Below are positions 1-9,384 of a DNA stretch of 64,000 bases, one piece after another; position 1 is the first letter of the stretch; each line of letters begins with the position of its first letter. Made by a program: the position numbers and the translations under genes. Below the pieces are notes generated by a model that had not been told where the DNA came from, ran no database searches, and worked only from the letters and a program-made list of their open reading frames with translations. The stretch comes from Verrucosispora sioxanthis (GTDB lineage: Bacteria > Actinomycetota > Actinomycetes > Mycobacteriales > Micromonosporaceae), in contig NZ_SAIY01000007.1 in NCBI RefSeq assembly GCF_010560025.1, positions 62,001 through 126,000 of the forward strand, read 5' to 3'.

Positions 1-166
1 GCACGGACAATACGGGCCAGGCCCGACATCGGACACGGGATCGTCGGCCACCCGACGATGCCGTGCCGAAAGCCGACAACGACCGGCCGGGCACGGACAG
101 CCGTCGATGATGGCGGTGGGGCCCCGGGGCCCGCCCCGGACGGAACCGGTCACCGACCGGGCTGGC

Positions 167-1321
167 TCACATCCCCAGGTCGCGAGCGATGATCATGCGC
201 TGCACCTCGGAGGTGCCCTCGCCGATTTCCAGGATCTTGGAGTCCCGCCAGAACCGGGCCACCGGGTACTCGTTCATGAAGCCGTACCCGCCGTGGATCT
301 GCGTCGCCTCCCGGGCGTTGTCCACCGCGATCGTGCTCGCGTGCAGCTTGGCGATCGCCGCCTGCCGCTTGAACGGCTCGCCGGCCAGCATCCGGGCGGC
401 GGCGTCGTAGTAGGCGAGCCGGGCGGTGTACGCCTTCGCCTCCATGTCAGCGATCTTGAACTGGATCGCCTGGTAGTTGCCGATCGGCTGACCGAAGGCG
501 TGCCGCTCCTTCGCGTACTTGATCGACTCGTCGACGCAGCCCTGGGCGAGGCCCACGGCCAGCGCGGCGATGGCGATCCGACCCTCGTCGAGGATGCGCA
601 GGAACTGGGCGAAGCCCCGACCACGCTCGCCGAGCAGGTTCTCCGCCGGCACCCGGCAGTCGTCGAAGGTCAGCTCGTGGGTGTCCGAGGCGGTCCAGCC
701 GACCTTGGAGTAGCCGGGCGCGACGGTGAAGCCGGGAGTGCCGCTGGGCACGATGATGGAGGACAGTTCCTTCGTACCGTCCGGGCGGGTGCCGGTGACG
801 GCGGTGACGGTGACCAGCGCGGTGATGTCCGTGCCGGAGTTGGTGATGAACGCCTTCGAGCCGTTGATGACCCATTCGCCGGTCGCCTCGTCCAGCACCG
901 CCCGGGTCTCGGTGCCTCCCGCGTCCGAGCCGAAGCCCGGCTCGGTCAGCCCGAACCCGGCCAGCGCCTCGCCGCTGAGCAACCGGGGCAGCCACCGCGT
1001 CTTCTGCTCGTCGGTGCCGAACCGGTAGATCGGCATCGCGCCCAGCGAGACCGCCGCCTCCAGGGTGATGGCCACGCTGGAGTCGACCCGGGCCAGTTCC
1101 TCCAGGGCCAGGCAGAGGGCGAAGTAGTCGCCGCCCATGCCGCCGTGCTCCTCGGCGAAGGGCAGGCCGAACAGGCCCATCTTGCCCATCTGGCGGATGA
1201 CCTCGTACGGGAAGGTGTGCTGCTCGTAGTGCTCGGCGATGACCGGCGCGACCACCTCGCGGGCGAAGTCCCGCACACTGTCCCGCAGCGCCTCATGCTC
1301 CTCGGAGAGCCGGAAGTCCAT
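167..1321 (-). CDS. acyl-CoA dehydrogenase family protein
   Basis: A 384-residue FAD-dependent acyl-CoA dehydrogenase that would oxidise a short or branched acyl-CoA to the 2-enoyl-CoA and pass electrons to ETF. The N-terminus MDFRLSEEHEALRDSVRDF, the FAD-contact motif GLTEPGFGSDAG and the C-terminal GGYGFMNEYPVARFWRD are family hallmarks. The start is supported by GGAGG about 7 bases upstream. It is the last gene of a minus-strand run with carboxyltransferase, HMG-CoA lyase and biotin carboxylase, which suggests leucine/isovalerate breakdown. However, the motif GEGTSEVQR keeps the usual catalytic Glu (about residue 368), whereas classical isovaleryl-CoA dehydrogenases have AGTSE there and use a different Glu. 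The exact substrate is therefore open. The family call is certain. Confidence 0.93.
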   Translation of the reverse strand: MDFRLSEEHEALRDSVRDFAREVVAPVIAEHYEQHTFPYEVIRQMGKMGLFGLPFAEEHGGMGGDYFALCLALEELARVDSSVAITLEAAVSLGAMPIYRFGTDEQKTRWLPRLLSGEALAGFGLTEPGFGSDAGGTETRAVLDEATGEWVINGSKAFITNSGTDITALVTVTAVTGTRPDGTKELSSIIVPSGTPGFTVAPGYSKVGWTASDTHELTFDDCRVPAENLLGERGRGFAQFLRILDEGRIAIAALAVGLAQGCVDESIKYAKERHAFGQPIGNYQAIQFKIADMEAKAYTARLAYYDAAARMLAGEPFKRQAAIAKLHASTIAVDNAREATQIHGGYGFMNEYPVARFWRDSKILEIGEGTSEVQRMIIARDLGM

Positions 1322-1399
1322 CGGGTTTCCTCCTGTGTGGACGGCCCGCCGGGCGCTCGTGACGCCGGGACGGGAACGTGCTGATGCCGGACGGACGAC

Positions 1400-2932
1400 T
1401 CAGACCGGGGTGACGCCGTGCCGTCGCCGGGAGAAGTGCCGCTGCTTGCCCCGGGCAGCGGCGAACCGGCGCACCAGTTCGGCACGAAGTTCCTGCGGCT
1501 CGACGATCGCGTCGACCACCAGTTCGCTGGCGAGCCGTACGACGTCGATGTCCCGCTCGTACTCCTCGCGCCGGGCGGCGACGAACGCGGCCCGCTCGGC
1601 CTCGTCCTCGATCGCGGCGATCTTGTTCGCGTACACGGCGTTCACCGCGGCCTCCGCACCCATCACGGCGATCTTGGCGGTGGGCAGGGCGATGGTGGCG
1701 TCCGGTTCGAAGCCCGGCCCGGCCATGGCGTAGAGGCCGGCGCCGTACGCCTTGCGCACCACCACGCAGATCTTCGGTACGGTCGCCTCGGAGATCGCGG
1801 TGATCATCTTGGCGCCGTGCCGGATGATGCCCTGCTTCTCCACCGCGCTGCCGACCATGAACCCGGGCACGTCGCTCAGGAACAGCAGCGGCACGTTGAA
1901 CGCGTCGCAGAGCTGCACGAACCGGGTCGCCTTGTCGGCCGAGTCGACGAAGAGCACCCCGCCCTTGAACATCGAGTTGTTGCCGACCACGCCGACGACC
2001 TCGCCGTTCAGCCGGCCGAAGCCGATGGTCAACTCCTTGGCCCAGAGGGCCTGGATCTCGAAGAAGGAGTCCTCGTCGAGCAGGCCCTTGACGTACCGCC
2101 GCATGTCGAACGCCTGCCGCTCGCTCGCCGGCACCAGCGCGGCGAGGTCGGCCTTTGCCGGTGCCTCGACGGCGGGGGCGGCGGGCGGCTGCTGCGTCCA
2201 GTTCGCCGGCAGGTACGACAGGTAGCGCTTCACCACGTCGAGCGCCTCGGCCTCGGTCTTGCAGAGGAAGTGGCCGACGCCGGACTCGGCGCAGTGCACC
2301 CGCGCCCCGCCCATCGCTTCGAGAGTGGTCTTCTCACCGGTGACCATCTCGACCATCCGGTCCGAGCCGAGGTACATGCTGGCGTTGCCCTCGACCATGG
2401 CGACCACGTCGCAGAATGCCGGAATGTACGCCCCGCCGGCCGCGCTCGGCCCGAACAACGCGCAGACCTGGGGGATCGAGCCGGAGGCGCGGACCTGATT
2501 CCAGAAGATCTTTCCGGCGCCACGTCGCCCGGGGAACAGCTCGACCTGGTCGGTGATCCGGGCACCCGCCGAGTCGACCAGGTAGACCATCGGTACGCCG
2601 GTGTCGTACGCCCGCTCGATGATCCGGATGATCTTCTCGACGGTACGGGCGCCCCAGCTGCCAGCCTTGACGGTGGAGTCGTTGGCCATCAGGCAGACCT
2701 GACGACCGTCGACGGTCGCGGTGCCGGTGACCACGCCGTCCGCCGGCAGCCCCTCGGCCAGCGCGTTGGCGTAGAGGCCGTCCTCGACGAAGCTGCCCTC
2801 GTCGACCAGCAGCGCGACCCGCTCGCGGGCGAACAGCTTGCCCTTCGCGGCGTTCGCCGCGTGGTATTTCTCCGCGCCACCGGCCCGGATCCGCTTACGC
2901 AGCTGCTCCAGCGCCTCACCGTCAACCGTCAC
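1400..2932 (-). CDS. acyl-CoA carboxylase beta subunit (carboxyltransferase)
   Basis: Carboxyltransferase subunit of a biotin-dependent acyl-CoA carboxylase (methylcrotonyl-, propionyl- or acetyl-CoA type), 510 residues from the chosen start. It transfers CO2 from carboxybiotin to the acyl-CoA. Two crotonase-fold halves are visible: FGPSAAGGAYIPAFCD in the first, and KAYGAGLYAMAGPGFEPD followed by PTAKIAVMGAEAA in the second. The reading frame stays open to a TTG at 2950. GTG at 2932 is preferred because a G-run ends five bases upstream of it; GTG at 2935 is possible. It lies between HMG-CoA lyase and the acyl-CoA dehydrogenase, so a methylcrotonyl-CoA role is the natural inference, but the substrate motif is not diagnostic. 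Confidence 0.92.
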   Translation of the reverse strand: MTVDGEALEQLRKRIRAGGAEKYHAANAAKGKLFARERVALLVDEGSFVEDGLYANALAEGLPADGVVTGTATVDGRQVCLMANDSTVKAGSWGARTVEKIIRIIERAYDTGVPMVYLVDSAGARITDQVELFPGRRGAGKIFWNQVRASGSIPQVCALFGPSAAGGAYIPAFCDVVAMVEGNASMYLGSDRMVEMVTGEKTTLEAMGGARVHCAESGVGHFLCKTEAEALDVVKRYLSYLPANWTQQPPAAPAVEAPAKADLAALVPASERQAFDMRRYVKGLLDEDSFFEIQALWAKELTIGFGRLNGEVVGVVGNNSMFKGGVLFVDSADKATRFVQLCDAFNVPLLFLSDVPGFMVGSAVEKQGIIRHGAKMITAISEATVPKICVVVRKAYGAGLYAMAGPGFEPDATIALPTAKIAVMGAEAAVNAVYANKIAAIEDEAERAAFVAARREEYERDIDVVRLASELVVDAIVEPQELRAELVRRFAAARGKQRHFSRRRHGVTPV

Positions 2933-3022
2933 CACGGCCCCCCACCCCAAGCAACCTGAACGATCGTTAGGCTACCCCACTCCCACCCACCCCCGCACCA
3001 CCCACCACCCTCCCCAGCCCCG

Positions 3023-3096
3023 CGCGATCTTGCACTATCGGTCGCCGAAATACCGGACAACAGCGGATCTGCCCCGACCGAAAGTGCAAGATCGCG
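3023..3096. repeat. intergenic inverted repeat A
   Basis: Two 22-base arms (3023-3044 and 3075-3096), complementary except at one position, with outer ends reading CGCGATCTTGCACT. It lies between the HMG-CoA lyase stop and the carboxyltransferase start. It may act as a terminator or mRNA-processing hairpin between the two codirectional genes. The same design recurs at 4124, 8300, 9303 and 13935. Confidence 0.75.
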
Positions 3097-3119
3097 AAGC
3101 GGGTGGCGGGGGCGGGGGT

Positions 3120-4034
3120 TTAGTGGGGGGTCTGGCGGGTGCGGGGGCCGGCGCGGAGGACGCCGGAGGGGAGAGTACGGGCGGTCAGGTGCTCGGCCAG
3201 CTCGGCGACCTCGATCAGGGCGTCCAGGTCGATGCCGGTGTCGATGCCCATGTCGTGCAGCATGTGCACCGCCTCCTCGGTGGCCAGGTTGCCGCTGGCA
3301 CCGGGCGCGTACGGGCAGCCGCCCAGCCCGCCGACACTGGCGTCGAACTCGGTGACCCCGAGTTCCAGGGCGGTCAGCAGATTGGCCAACGCGGTACCCC
3401 GGGTGTTGTGGAAGTGCAGCAGCACCGGCACGTCGGCGTTGCGGTCCCGTACGGCGGTGAGCAGGTCACGGACCCGTCGGGGCGTACCCATGCCGGTGGT
3501 GTCGCCGAACGCGACGCGGTCGGCGCCGTCGCGGACCACCCGGTCCACGATGGCAGCCACCCGCGCCGGGTCGATGTCTCCCTCGTACGGGCAGCCGAAG
3601 CTGGTCGCGACGATCACCTCGGCTCGGGCACCGGCACCGTGCAGCAGGTCGATCAGCTCGGCGATGTCGTCGAGCGACTCGTCGGTGGACCGGTTGACGT
3701 TGCGCCGGTTGTGCGTGTCGCTGGCCGAGACGACCACCTCGATCTCGGTGAAGCCGGCGGCCAGGGCACGCTGCGCACCGCGCGTGTTCGGCACCAGCGC
3801 CGAGTAACGCACCCCGTCCACCCGCCGCGCCCGTCGCCACACCTCGTCGGCGTCGGCCATCTGCGGAATCGCCCGGGGGTGCACGAACGACACCGCCTCG
3901 ATCCGGCGCACCCCGGTGCCCGAGAGCGCGTCGAGCAGCCGAACCTTGGCGTCGGTCGGGATCGGTGCCTCGTTCTGCAACCCGTCGCGCGGCCCGACCT
4001 CACGGATGGACACGTACTCCGGCATCTCCGCCAT
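3120..4034 (-). CDS. hydroxymethylglutaryl-CoA lyase
   Basis: A 304-residue TIM-barrel lyase that cleaves 3-hydroxy-3-methylglutaryl-CoA to acetoacetate and acetyl-CoA, the last step of leucine degradation. Visible signatures are the N-terminal metal-site motif VGPRDGLQNE, the HMGL signature with catalytic cysteine GGCPYAPGASGN near residue 240, and HFHNTRG, which supplies metal-binding histidines. Length is typical of the family. The ATG at 4034 has GAGGTGG just upstream. Its position between the two carboxylase subunit genes supports a leucine/isovalerate catabolic operon. Intergenic inverted repeats flank it on both sides, so expression relative to its neighbours may be tuned by hairpins (inference). 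Confidence 0.94.
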   Translation of the reverse strand: MAEMPEYVSIREVGPRDGLQNEAPIPTDAKVRLLDALSGTGVRRIEAVSFVHPRAIPQMADADEVWRRARRVDGVRYSALVPNTRGAQRALAAGFTEIEVVVSASDTHNRRNVNRSTDESLDDIAELIDLLHGAGARAEVIVATSFGCPYEGDIDPARVAAIVDRVVRDGADRVAFGDTTGMGTPRRVRDLLTAVRDRNADVPVLLHFHNTRGTALANLLTALELGVTEFDASVGGLGGCPYAPGASGNLATEEAVHMLHDMGIDTGIDLDALIEVAELAEHLTARTLPSGVLRAGPRTRQTPH

Positions 4035-4123
4035 CCAGCCACCTCACTGTGACACGTCCCGTCGCCAACACCCCCAGCATGTCACGCTCCACCCCACCTC
4101 ACCCCCACCCCTTTCCCCCCGGC

Positions 4124-4178
4124 GATCATGAAGTTGTTGTCCACGCCACGCCGGGCGAGGCACAACAACTTCATGATC
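4124..4178. repeat. intergenic inverted repeat B
   Basis: Perfect 17-base arms GATCATGAAGTTGTTGT at 4124-4140 and its complement at 4162-4178, separated by 21 bases. It lies between the biotin carboxylase stop and the HMG-CoA lyase start. The stem is unusually AT-rich for this genome. It could be a hairpin terminator or attenuator. Confidence 0.8.
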
Positions 4179-4224
4179 AACCGGCCGAGGGAGGTGGGAG
4201 GGGAGGGGGACGGGAGGGGGACGG

Positions 4225-5592
4225 TTAGCGGAGGCGGGAGACGATGGTGGTGTCGTAGTTGCCGGAGAGGAACTCGGGGTTCTCCAGCAGGTCGGCGAAG
4301 AAGGGGAGGTTGTGCTTGGGGCCGGCCAGGTCGAAGGCGGCCACTGCGGCGCGGGCGCGGGCGATGGCCTCGGTCCGGTCCTCGCCGTGCACGATGAGCT
4401 TCGCCATCAGGCTGTCGTAGAACGGGGTGACGGTGTTCCCCTCGGCGTAGCCGGAGTCGACGCGGACGCCCTCGCCGGTCGGCTCCACCCAGGTCCTGAT
4501 CGTGCCGGGGCCGGGCAGGAACCGCTTCGGGTCCTCGGCGTTGACCCGCAGCTCGATGGCGTGACCACGCACGGTCAGCGCGTCCGGGTCGAAGGTCGGC
4601 GGCAGGCCGGCGGCCACCCGCAACTGCTCCTCCACCAGGTCGATGCCGTGCACCAGCTCGGTCACCGGGTGCTCCACCTGGAGCCGGGTGTTCATCTCCA
4701 GGAAGAAGAATTCGTCAGCGCCGGAGCCATCCCCCTCGAAGTCCCGCTGACGCGGAACCAACAGGCACTCGACGGTGCCCGCGTTGCGGTAGTTCACCGC
4801 CTCGCCCGCCCGAACCGCCGCGGCCAGCAGGCGGGTGCGTAGTTCCGGCGACACCGCCGGGGAGGGCGACTCCTCCACCAGCTTCTGGTTACGCCGCTGC
4901 ACCGAGCACTCACGCTCACCCAACGCCACCACCCGACCGTCGGCCAGACCGAGGATCTGCACCTCGACGTGCCGCACCCGGGGGAAGTACCGCTCCAGCA
5001 GCACCGAGCCGTCGCCGAACATCCGCTCGGCGAAGGCACGCACCTTGTCGTACTCGGTACGCAGCGCGGCCTCGTCGACCGCCACCCCCATACCCATGCC
5101 CCCGCCACCGGCGGCGGCCTTCACCATCACCGGGTAGCCGATCTCCGCCGCCGCCGCGACCGCCGCCGCCAGGTCGGCCGCCGGCTCGGTGGTCCCGGCC
5201 GCCACCGGCACGCCGGCCGCCGCCATCAGGTTCCGCGCATTGATCTTGTCGCCCATCGCGCTTATCGCGTCCGCGCCGGGCCCGACCCAGATCAGCCCGC
5301 TGGCCTCGACGGTACGGGCGAAGTCGGCGTTCTCCGACAGGAAGCCGTACCCGGGGTGGATCGCCTGCGCGCCGGTCGACCGGGCGGCGGCGATGATCGC
5401 CTCGGTGTTCCGGTAGCTCTGTGCCGGGTTGGCCGGCCCGACGCAGACGGCCTCGTCGGCCTCGGCGACGAACGGCAGGTCGGCGTCGGCCTCCGAGTGC
5501 ACCGCGATCGCACGTACCCCGAGCCGCCGGGCGGTGCGGATGATCCGACGGGCGATCTCACCCCGGTTGGCGACCAGCAGCGACTCGATCAT
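4225..5592 (-). CDS. biotin carboxylase subunit without BCCP domain
   Basis: A 455-residue ATP-grasp biotin carboxylase, which makes carboxybiotin from biotin, bicarbonate and ATP. It shows the N-terminal MIESLLVANRGEIARRIIRTA, the glycine-rich ATP loop KAAAGGGGMGMG (residues about 160-170), GERECSVQRRNQK, and EMNTRLQVEHPVTE in the active site. The protein stops right after the biotin carboxylase C-terminal domain. There is no C-terminal biotinyl domain and no biotinylation motif (AMKM) anywhere in this cluster, although actinobacterial acyl-CoA carboxylase alpha chains usually run to about 600-660 residues with a BCCP domain. A BCCP must therefore come from elsewhere in the genome. It is the first structural gene after the TetR gene. 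Confidence 0.93.
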   Translation of the reverse strand: MIESLLVANRGEIARRIIRTARRLGVRAIAVHSEADADLPFVAEADEAVCVGPANPAQSYRNTEAIIAAARSTGAQAIHPGYGFLSENADFARTVEASGLIWVGPGADAISAMGDKINARNLMAAAGVPVAAGTTEPAADLAAAVAAAAEIGYPVMVKAAAGGGGMGMGVAVDEAALRTEYDKVRAFAERMFGDGSVLLERYFPRVRHVEVQILGLADGRVVALGERECSVQRRNQKLVEESPSPAVSPELRTRLLAAAVRAGEAVNYRNAGTVECLLVPRQRDFEGDGSGADEFFFLEMNTRLQVEHPVTELVHGIDLVEEQLRVAAGLPPTFDPDALTVRGHAIELRVNAEDPKRFLPGPGTIRTWVEPTGEGVRVDSGYAEGNTVTPFYDSLMAKLIVHGEDRTEAIARARAAVAAFDLAGPKHNLPFFADLLENPEFLSGNYDTTIVSRLR

Positions 5593-5718
5593 GGCTCCTC
5601 CGAGCGTTCCATTGTGTGGGACGCGGGCTAGCCAATCACGTCACAGCGGACCCGTGAAAGGCCCCCTGCCGACGCCTCGGTTCGGCGGCGGGACGAGCCG
5701 GACGCCGACGGCGACAGG

Positions 5719-6345
5719 TCAGGCGGGCTCGGTGGGGGCGAGCAAAGCGGCCAGCGTGGCGGCCCGCAACAGCTCGGCCCGCCGCCGGTGGTCGACCTCG
5801 CCGCCGAGGAACGGGGTGGAGTTCATCAGGCCGAACGCGGCGTGCGCCAGCACCCGTCCCTCACCGTCGGGCAACCCGGGATGCAGGGCGGTCAGCACGG
5901 TGACCCACTCCTCGACGTAGAGCCGCTGAAGTCGGCGGATGCGCCGCCGGGGCTCCTCCGGCAGCCGGTCCAGCTCGTGCAGGTGCAGCGCGATGACGGC
6001 CGGATTGGCGAGCGCGAAGTCGACGTGGAAATCGATGAGCGACTCCAGCGCGGCGCGCGGGTCGTCGGGATGGGCGGCGCGGCGCTGCCGTCCGCCGTCG
6101 AGCAGTCCCTCACTCACCGGCGTCAGCGCGGCGACGAGCATCGCTTCCTTGCCGGCGAAGTGGTGGTAGAGCGCCGGGCCGGTCACCCCGGCAGCCGCGC
6201 CGATGTCGTCCATCGACACACCGTGGTAGCCGCGGGCGGCAAAGAGACCTACGGCGATCTCAAGAATCTCGTCCTTGCGGGATCGGCGTCGTCCCGCCCC
6301 CGTGGCCCCGCCGGACGCGCCCCGGGCCTGCTGCTCCACCGTCAC
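5719..6345 (-). CDS. TetR family transcriptional regulator
   Basis: A 208-residue TetR-type repressor. The N-terminal helix-turn-helix spans about residues 25-70, with GYHGVSMDDIGAAAGVTGPALYHHFAGKEAM matching the family pattern (seen as segments GYHGVSMDDIGAAAGV and ALYHHFAGKEAM). The C-terminal half is an all-alpha ligand domain of no recognisable specificity. The start is GTG. It lies 127 bases upstream of the biotin carboxylase gene on the same strand and heads the acyl-CoA catabolic cluster, so it is a plausible repressor of that operon, perhaps sensing an acyl-CoA (inference). Confidence 0.9.
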   Translation of the reverse strand: MTVEQQARGASGGATGAGRRRSRKDEILEIAVGLFAARGYHGVSMDDIGAAAGVTGPALYHHFAGKEAMLVAALTPVSEGLLDGGRQRRAAHPDDPRAALESLIDFHVDFALANPAVIALHLHELDRLPEEPRRRIRRLQRLYVEEWVTVLTALHPGLPDGEGRVLAHAAFGLMNSTPFLGGEVDHRRRAELLRAATLAALLAPTEPA

Positions 6346-6420
6346 CGGGCCAGCCTAGACCCGACCGTCGACAGCGTGCGGCCGTGGTTACCCGCCGGTC
6401 CGACTGCCGGGAACGATGCC

Positions 6421-7572
6421 TCACGTCGGGCGTTGGTCGAGGCCGGAGAGCCGCACCGCGATCCGGTGCCGCACCGGCGGGAGCATCGAGACCAGGCGGA
6501 GCAGTAGGTCCCGGGCCGGCCGGACCGACGACGGCACGGTGGCCAGCCGGGTCAGCCGGTCGGCGAAGCTGGCCACCTCGTGGGCGAGCGGGCGGCGTCT
6601 GGCCGCGTACTCGTCGAGCCGGGTCTCCGCGGCTCCGGCGAGCACGTCCGCCAGGGTCTCCCCGAGGTCGACCGCGTCGCTGATGCCGAGGTTCATGCCC
6701 TGCCCGCCGGCCGGGCTGTGCACGTGTCCGGCATCGCCGGCCAGCAGCACCGGTCCGGAGCGGAACGTCCCGGCGACCCGTCGGTGCAGCCGGAAGCGGG
6801 AGGACCAGAGCACCTCGCGCACCTGGTCCGGCCGTTGTCGGGGGCCGCGCTCGTCGAGCAGGCGTTGCAGGTAGCTCGCGTCCGGCTCGGCGGGTGGATC
6901 GGTGACGGTGGCGACCAGGCGTACCCGCCCGTCGGGCAGCGGCGCCCAGACCAGCGGCCCACCCCGGGCGAGGAAGATCGACGCGCCGTCGCGGGGGAGG
7001 CCGCTGTCGACGCGTACGTCGGCCAGCACGAACGACTCCTCGGAGCCGGCCGGCCCGGTGAAGGTGATGCCGGCCAGCTCACGGACGGTGCTGTTGATGC
7101 CGTCGGCACCGACCACCCATCGGGCGCGCACGTTCGTGCCGTCGAGGTCGGCCACCGCGCCGTCGCCGTCGGGGTGCAGACCGGTGAGCCGGTACGGGCG
7201 CAGCACCGGCACGCCGGCCTCGGCCAGCCGCTCGGTGAGCACCTCCTCGGTCACCGACTGGGAGACCATCAACGCGTACCGGTGGCGGCTCGGTAACCCG
7301 CCGAACGGCACGGTGACCAGCACCCGGTCCCGGTCGCGGACACTGAATCGGGCCGACCGCAGCCCCCGGGCCACCAGTGCCCCGCCGGCTCCGATCCGGT
7401 CGAGCACCTCCAGGGTGTACGCGTGCACCACGGCGGCCCGCGACGTCTCCGCCGGCCTCTCCCGCTTGTCGACCACGGTCACCTCGACTCCACGCCGGGC
7501 CAGGGTGAGTGCGGCGGTGAGCCCGGTCGGGCCCGCGCCGACGACCAGGACGTCCGTTCGTTCGGGCAGCAT
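6421..7572 (-). CDS. FAD-dependent monooxygenase (PHBH/aromatic hydroxylase type)
   Basis: A 383-residue flavoprotein monooxygenase. It shows the N-terminal Rossmann motif VVGAGPTGLTAAL, the mid-chain VVGADGINSTVRE (DG motif), and the second FAD motif LLAGDAGHVHSPAGGQGMN near residue 270. These define the class A aromatic/polyketide hydroxylase family. The substrate cannot be read from sequence. The start is ATG 7572, five bases after GGAGG; an upstream in-frame ATG at 7614 lies inside the operator region and is unlikely. It is divergent from a TetR gene with shared palindromes between them, the usual arrangement of a detoxification or resistance enzyme controlled by its own repressor. Confidence 0.9.
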   Translation of the reverse strand: MLPERTDVLVVGAGPTGLTAALTLARRGVEVTVVDKRERPAETSRAAVVHAYTLEVLDRIGAGGALVARGLRSARFSVRDRDRVLVTVPFGGLPSRHRYALMVSQSVTEEVLTERLAEAGVPVLRPYRLTGLHPDGDGAVADLDGTNVRARWVVGADGINSTVRELAGITFTGPAGSEESFVLADVRVDSGLPRDGASIFLARGGPLVWAPLPDGRVRLVATVTDPPAEPDASYLQRLLDERGPRQRPDQVREVLWSSRFRLHRRVAGTFRSGPVLLAGDAGHVHSPAGGQGMNLGISDAVDLGETLADVLAGAAETRLDEYAARRRPLAHEVASFADRLTRLATVPSSVRPARDLLLRLVSMLPPVRHRIAVRLSGLDQRPT

Positions 7573-7592
7573 CACGACCTCCTCGACATCTT

Positions 7593-7664
7593 GCCAACAA
7601 GCGTTGGCCAACATTTATTGGCAACGGTAGGCCGCCCCGGATTGGGAAGTCAACAGGCGTTGGC
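7593..7664. promoter_or_regulatory. three TetR-type operator palindromes in the divergent promoter
   Basis: Three related 16-base palindromes with GCCAAC...GTTGGC half-sites: 7593-7608 (GCCAACAAGCGTTGGC), 7607-7622 (GCCAACATTTATTGGC, overlapping the first by two bases) and 7649-7664 (GTCAACAGGCGTTGGC). They fill the gap between the monooxygenase start (7572) and the TetR start (7679). They probably bind the adjacent TetR protein and control both genes. Confidence 0.75.
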
Positions 7665-7678
7665 ATACCGTCGGTCAC

Positions 7679-8290
7679 ATGACGGAGGACGGCGGGCGAC
7701 GCGGCGCTGGGCCGGCGGCGGGCGGCGGGCGGCGCAGCGCGGAGGCGACCCGCGCGGCCATCCTGCGGGCCGCCCGGGACCGCTTCGCCGCCGACGGGTA
7801 CGACCGGGCGACGATCCGGGCCATCGCCGCGGACGCCCGGATCGACCCGTCGATGGTGATGCGGTACTACGGCAGCAAGGAGAACCTGTTCGCCACGGCG
7901 GCCGAGTTCGACCTGCGGCTGCCCGACCTCAGCGGCGTGCCGGCCGATCGCCTCGGCAGGGAGCTGGTCAGCTACTTCTTCACCCGCTGGGAGGGCGACG
8001 CCACTCTGCCGGCGCTGCTGCGCACGGCGAGCACCAACCCCAGCGGGGCGGAACGGGTACGCGCCATCTTCACCACCCAGCTCGGCGTGGCGGTCGGCCG
8101 GGTGGTCGCCGACCCCACCGAGGCCCCCCGGCGCGCCGGCCTGGTCGCCAGCCAACTGCTCGGCGTCGCCCTGACCCGCTACGTCCTGCGACTACCTCCG
8201 ATGGTCGACATCTCCCCCGCCGACCTGATCACCTGGCTGGCCCCCACCATCCACCGCTACCTAACCGACCCCGACCCAGCCTCGCACTGA
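7679..8290 (+). CDS. TetR family transcriptional regulator
   Basis: A 203-residue TetR regulator preceded by a short Gly/Arg-rich leader. The DNA-binding domain spans about residues 22-68, with RFAADGYDRATIRAIAADA and MVMRYYGSKENLF. The C-terminal region resembles the TetR_C_17-like fold often seen in actinobacteria (TSNPSGAERVR-like stretch and LGVALTRYVLRLPP), which is a recognition by style only. It is transcribed divergently from the FAD monooxygenase, and the intergenic region carries three matched palindromes, so it is most likely the local repressor and autoregulated. It converges on the rhodanese gene, with inverted repeat C between the stops. Confidence 0.91.
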   Translation: MTEDGGRRGAGPAAGGGRRSAEATRAAILRAARDRFAADGYDRATIRAIAADARIDPSMVMRYYGSKENLFATAAEFDLRLPDLSGVPADRLGRELVSYFFTRWEGDATLPALLRTASTNPSGAERVRAIFTTQLGVAVGRVVADPTEAPRRAGLVASQLLGVALTRYVLRLPPMVDISPADLITWLAPTIHRYLTDPDPASH

Positions 8291-8299
8291 ACCCACCCC

Positions 8300-8360
8300 G
8301 TTGATCATGAGGTTAGCGGCGAAGATGATCTTTATCCCTGCCGCTAACCTCATGATCAAC
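8300..8360. repeat. intergenic inverted repeat C (probable bidirectional terminator)
   Basis: Perfect 21-base arms at 8300-8320 and 8340-8360, outer sequence GTTGATCATGAGGTTAGCGGC, with a 19-base loop. It sits between the convergent stops of the TetR gene and the rhodanese gene, where a bidirectional terminator is expected. Confidence 0.85.
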
Positions 8361-8366
8361 ACCCTG

Positions 8367-9257
<891 letters not shown>

Positions 9258-9302
9258 GTTCCCCAACGTACGCCGCGCTCCGCTCGCCCCGAACGTGTTC
9301 TC

Positions 9303-9362
9303 GTTGACCAAGAAGTTTTGGTCTGCGTAGCCGCTGATCCCGACCGAAACTTCTTGATCAAC
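9303..9362. repeat. intergenic inverted repeat D
   Basis: Arms of 21 bases at 9303-9323 and 9342-9362 with two mismatches. The right arm outer end reads, on the minus strand, GTTGATCAAGAAGTTTCGGTC. It lies between the SGNH hydrolase stop and the rhodanese start, both on the minus strand. It shares the GTTGATCA outer end with element C. Confidence 0.75.
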
Positions 9363-9384
9363 GCGGCGGGGGTGCGGGTGGGGG

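Noticed and set aside
107..1384. A plus-strand frame opposite the acyl-CoA dehydrogenase
   Set aside because: It is the antisense shadow of a well-supported gene.
4225..5592. Possibility that the biotin carboxylase is truncated by a frameshift that hides a BCCP domain
   Set aside because: The 190 bases beyond the stop contain an inverted repeat and then the next gene. No biotinylation motif is readable in any frame.
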